Part shown: positions 62,607 to 64,000 of the stretch, in pieces | How positions within the stretch are numbered: the first letter of the stretch is position 1 | Layout of the letters: each line of letters begins with the position of its first letter | Source: an uncultured Ruminococcus sp. | Lineage (GTDB): Bacteria > Bacillota > Clostridia > Oscillospirales > Ruminococcaceae | Length of the DNA: 64,000 bases | Reading direction: 5' to 3' | NCBI GenBank assembly: GCA_900545345.1 | Contig: UQYQ01000001.1 | Coordinates: 124,001 to 188,000, forward strand | Position numbers and translations under genes: made by a program | The notes under the pieces: model-generated | What the model was told of the DNA's origin: nothing | Databases searched by the model: none | What the model saw: only the letters and a program-made list of their open reading frames with translations

Positions 62607-63689
62607 ATGGCAAGAGTTTATAATTTCAGTGCCGGTCCTGCTGTACTTCCTGAAGAAGTATTAAAAGAAGCAGCAGATGAAATGTTAGATTATAAGGGGA
62701 CAGGAATGTCCGTAATGGAAATGTCACATCGTTCAAAGGCTTATGATACTATTATTAAAGAGGCTGAGCAAGACCTTCGTGATTTGATGAACATTCCTGA
62801 CAACTATAAGGTTCTGTTCCTTCAGGGCGGAGCTTCACAGCAGTTTGCTGCTGTTCCTATGAATCTTATGAAAAACAAGGTTGCAGATTATATTATTACC
62901 GGTCAATGGGCAAAGAAAGCTTTTCAGGAGGCTAAAAAGTACGGAAATGTAAAGGCTGTTGCTTCATCAGAGGATAAGACATATTCTTATATTCCGGATT
63001 GCAGTGATTTGGATATTGATGACGACGCAGATTATGTTTACATTTGTGAAAACAATACTATTTACGGAACTAAGTTTAAAGAGCTTCCTAACACAAAGGG
63101 TAAAACTCTTGTTGCAGATGTATCATCATGTTTCTTGTCAGAGCCTGTTGATGTAACAAAATACGGAATAATTTACGGCGGTGTTCAAAAGAACATCGGA
63201 CCGGCAGGTGTTGTTATTGTAATTATCCGTGAAGATTTAATTACAGATACTCCTTTAGAGGGAACTCCTACAATGCTTACATATAAAACTCAGGCAGACG
63301 CTGATTCTCTTTATAACACACCTCCATGCTATGGAATTTATATCTGCGGTAAGGTATTTAAGTGGATTAAAAAGATGGGCGGCTTAGAGGCTATGAAAGC
63401 TCACAATGAGAAGAAAGCTAAAATTCTTTATGATTTCTTGGATCAAAGTGAGTTATTCAAGGGAACAGTTGAGCCAAAAGACCGTTCACTTATGAATGTT
63501 CCTTTTGTAACAGGCAATGCTGATTTAGATGCTAAATTTGTTGCTGAGGCAAAGGCAGCAGGCTTTGAAAATCTAAAGGGACACAGAACTGTCGGCGGAA
63601 TGAGAGCTTCAATTTATAACGCAATGCCGATTGAAGGCGTTGAAAAACTTGTTGAGTTTATGAAAGCGTTTGAAGCTGAAAACAAATAA
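62607..63689 (+). CDS. serC: Phosphoserine aminotransferase
   Basis: From the ATG at 62607 (SD GGAGGG) this is a 360-residue PLP enzyme making 3-phosphoserine in serine biosynthesis. The start VYNFSAGPAVLPEEV, EMSHRSKAYD, GGASQQF and the PLP lysine region GGVQKNIGPAG are characteristic. A longer frame from 62541 would cover the promoter. It is followed by serA. Confidence 0.97.
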   Translation: MARVYNFSAGPAVLPEEVLKEAADEMLDYKGTGMSVMEMSHRSKAYDTIIKEAEQDLRDLMNIPDNYKVLFLQGGASQQFAAVPMNLMKNKVADYIITGQWAKKAFQEAKKYGNVKAVASSEDKTYSYIPDCSDLDIDDDADYVYICENNTIYGTKFKELPNTKGKTLVADVSSCFLSEPVDVTKYGIIYGGVQKNIGPAGVVIVIIREDLITDTPLEGTPTMLTYKTQADADSLYNTPPCYGIYICGKVFKWIKKMGGLEAMKAHNEKKAKILYDFLDQSELFKGTVEPKDRSLMNVPFVTGNADLDAKFVAEAKAAGFENLKGHRTVGGMRASIYNAMPIEGVEKLVEFMKAFEAENK

Positions 63690-63720
63690 GTCTTGAAATT
63701 CATATAATATTAAGATAAAA

Positions 63721-63749
63721 CGGCGTGAGAATAAATAATTTTCACGCTG
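63721..63749 (+). repeat. Hairpin between serC and serA
   Basis: CGGCGTGA (63721-63728) pairs with TCACGCTG (63742-63749), one G-U. No T-run follows, so it may be an mRNA processing or stability element rather than a terminator. Confidence 0.55.
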
Positions 63750-63784
63750 TGAATTTCTAAGTTGATATAAGGAGGATTATTACA

Positions 63785-64000
63785 ATGTATAATATTAAAA
63801 CTTTGAATAAGATAGCGGCTGTCGGAGTGGATAATTTCGATAAGGCAAATTATAATGTTGCCGATGAAATTGACAATCCTGATGCTATAATGGTGCGTTC
63901 TGCATCAATGCATGAAATGGAATTCGGCGACAATCTTCTTGCAATCGCAAGAGCAGGAGCAGGAACAAACAATATTCCTGTTGATAAATGCGTTGAAAAC
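63785..64000 (+). CDS. serA: D-3-phosphoglycerate dehydrogenase, N-terminal part (cut by window edge)
   Basis: The first 72 codons are present, from ATG with SD AAGGAGG. The start MYNIKTLNKIAAVG and the segment ARAGAGTNNIPVDKC match the SerA/2-hydroxyacid dehydrogenase substrate domain (usual RAGAGVNNIPVDKC). It oxidises 3-phosphoglycerate as the first step of serine synthesis; the next step is SerC, encoded just upstream. The NAD domain lies outside the window. Confidence 0.93.
   Translation, partial: MYNIKTLNKIAAVGVDNFDKANYNVADEIDNPDAIMVRSASMHEMEFGDNLLAIARAGAGTNNIPVDKCVEN

Noticed and set aside
1..64000. CRISPR arrays, prophage, IS elements, restriction or toxin-antitoxin systems
   Set aside because: No regularly spaced repeats, transposase, integrase or defence-type proteins were found among the coding regions.

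Overview
The window is an AT-rich chromosomal segment of a low-GC Firmicute. Four things point to a fibre-degrading gut or rumen member of the Ruminococcaceae/Oscillospiraceae: secreted GH5 cellulases with lysine-rich fibronectin-like tails, an intracellular GH43 enzyme, an L-fucose operon, and a spore-former gene set (gpr, spoVG, remB) beside a standard Firmicute replication-origin cluster. The assignment to family is inference from gene content; the origin cluster and its order are read directly.

Regions. (1) 1-1.8 kb: end of an OmpR-type response regulator and its histidine kinase. (2) 1.9-10.2 kb: a plant-polysaccharide locus with three secreted GH5 enzymes, an AraC regulator between them, a rubredoxin and a GH43 glycosidase. 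(3) 10.2-10.7 kb: tRNA-Met and tRNA-Glu, followed by a duplicated tRNA-Glu 3' end. (4) 10.8-21.5 kb: housekeeping genes: a YdbS/YdbT-type PH-domain pair, an AGCS symporter, a U32-family protein with ZapA, a zinc-ribbon membrane protein, alanine racemase, a SLOG protein, an LCP-like protein and a PII-like protein. (5) 21.6-25.7 kb: fucA, a rhamnulokinase-like kinase and fucI under a good promoter. (6) 25.7-30.1 kb: an efflux adaptor lipoprotein, a large FtsX-type permease with no ATPase beside it, and an alkyltransferase-like protein. (7) 30.2-32.3 kb: groESL under a perfect CIRCE operator. (8) 32.6-40.3 kb: a second two-component pair, NUDIX, spoVG, murC, lexA, rpsT, gpr and an aquaporin. (9) 40.5-64 kb: the origin cluster, reading leftward dnaA-dnaN-yaaA-recF-remB-gyrB-(membrane protein)-gyrA and rightward rpmH-rnpA-yidD-yidC-jag-mnmE-mnmG-rsmG-noc-parA-parB-serS-serC-serA. 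Coding switches from minus to plus strand between dnaA and rpmH, as expected at a replication origin.

How the parts work together. The GH5 enzymes would cut beta-glucans outside the cell, the GH43 enzyme would finish xylo-oligosaccharides inside it, and the AraC protein is placed to control the locus. The fucose operon turns fuculose phosphate into dihydroxyacetone phosphate and lactaldehyde. Noc, ParA, ParB, two parS-like sites, DnaA and the gyrases form the replication and segregation core.

The most unusual signals are non-coding. I found no canonical DnaA boxes in the intergenic regions flanking dnaA. Instead there are a TAG trinucleotide run, a tandem 12-mer and recurring TGTTGAAA motifs, and a distant intergenic block at 34.4-34.9 kb shares some of these words. 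A second parS-like site doubles as the noc terminator, an attenuator-like leader precedes mnmE, and two genes have a hairpin between Shine-Dalgarno (SD) and start codon. I saw no prophage, insertion sequence, CRISPR array, rRNA or defence system. I cannot point to a clearly new multi-gene system.
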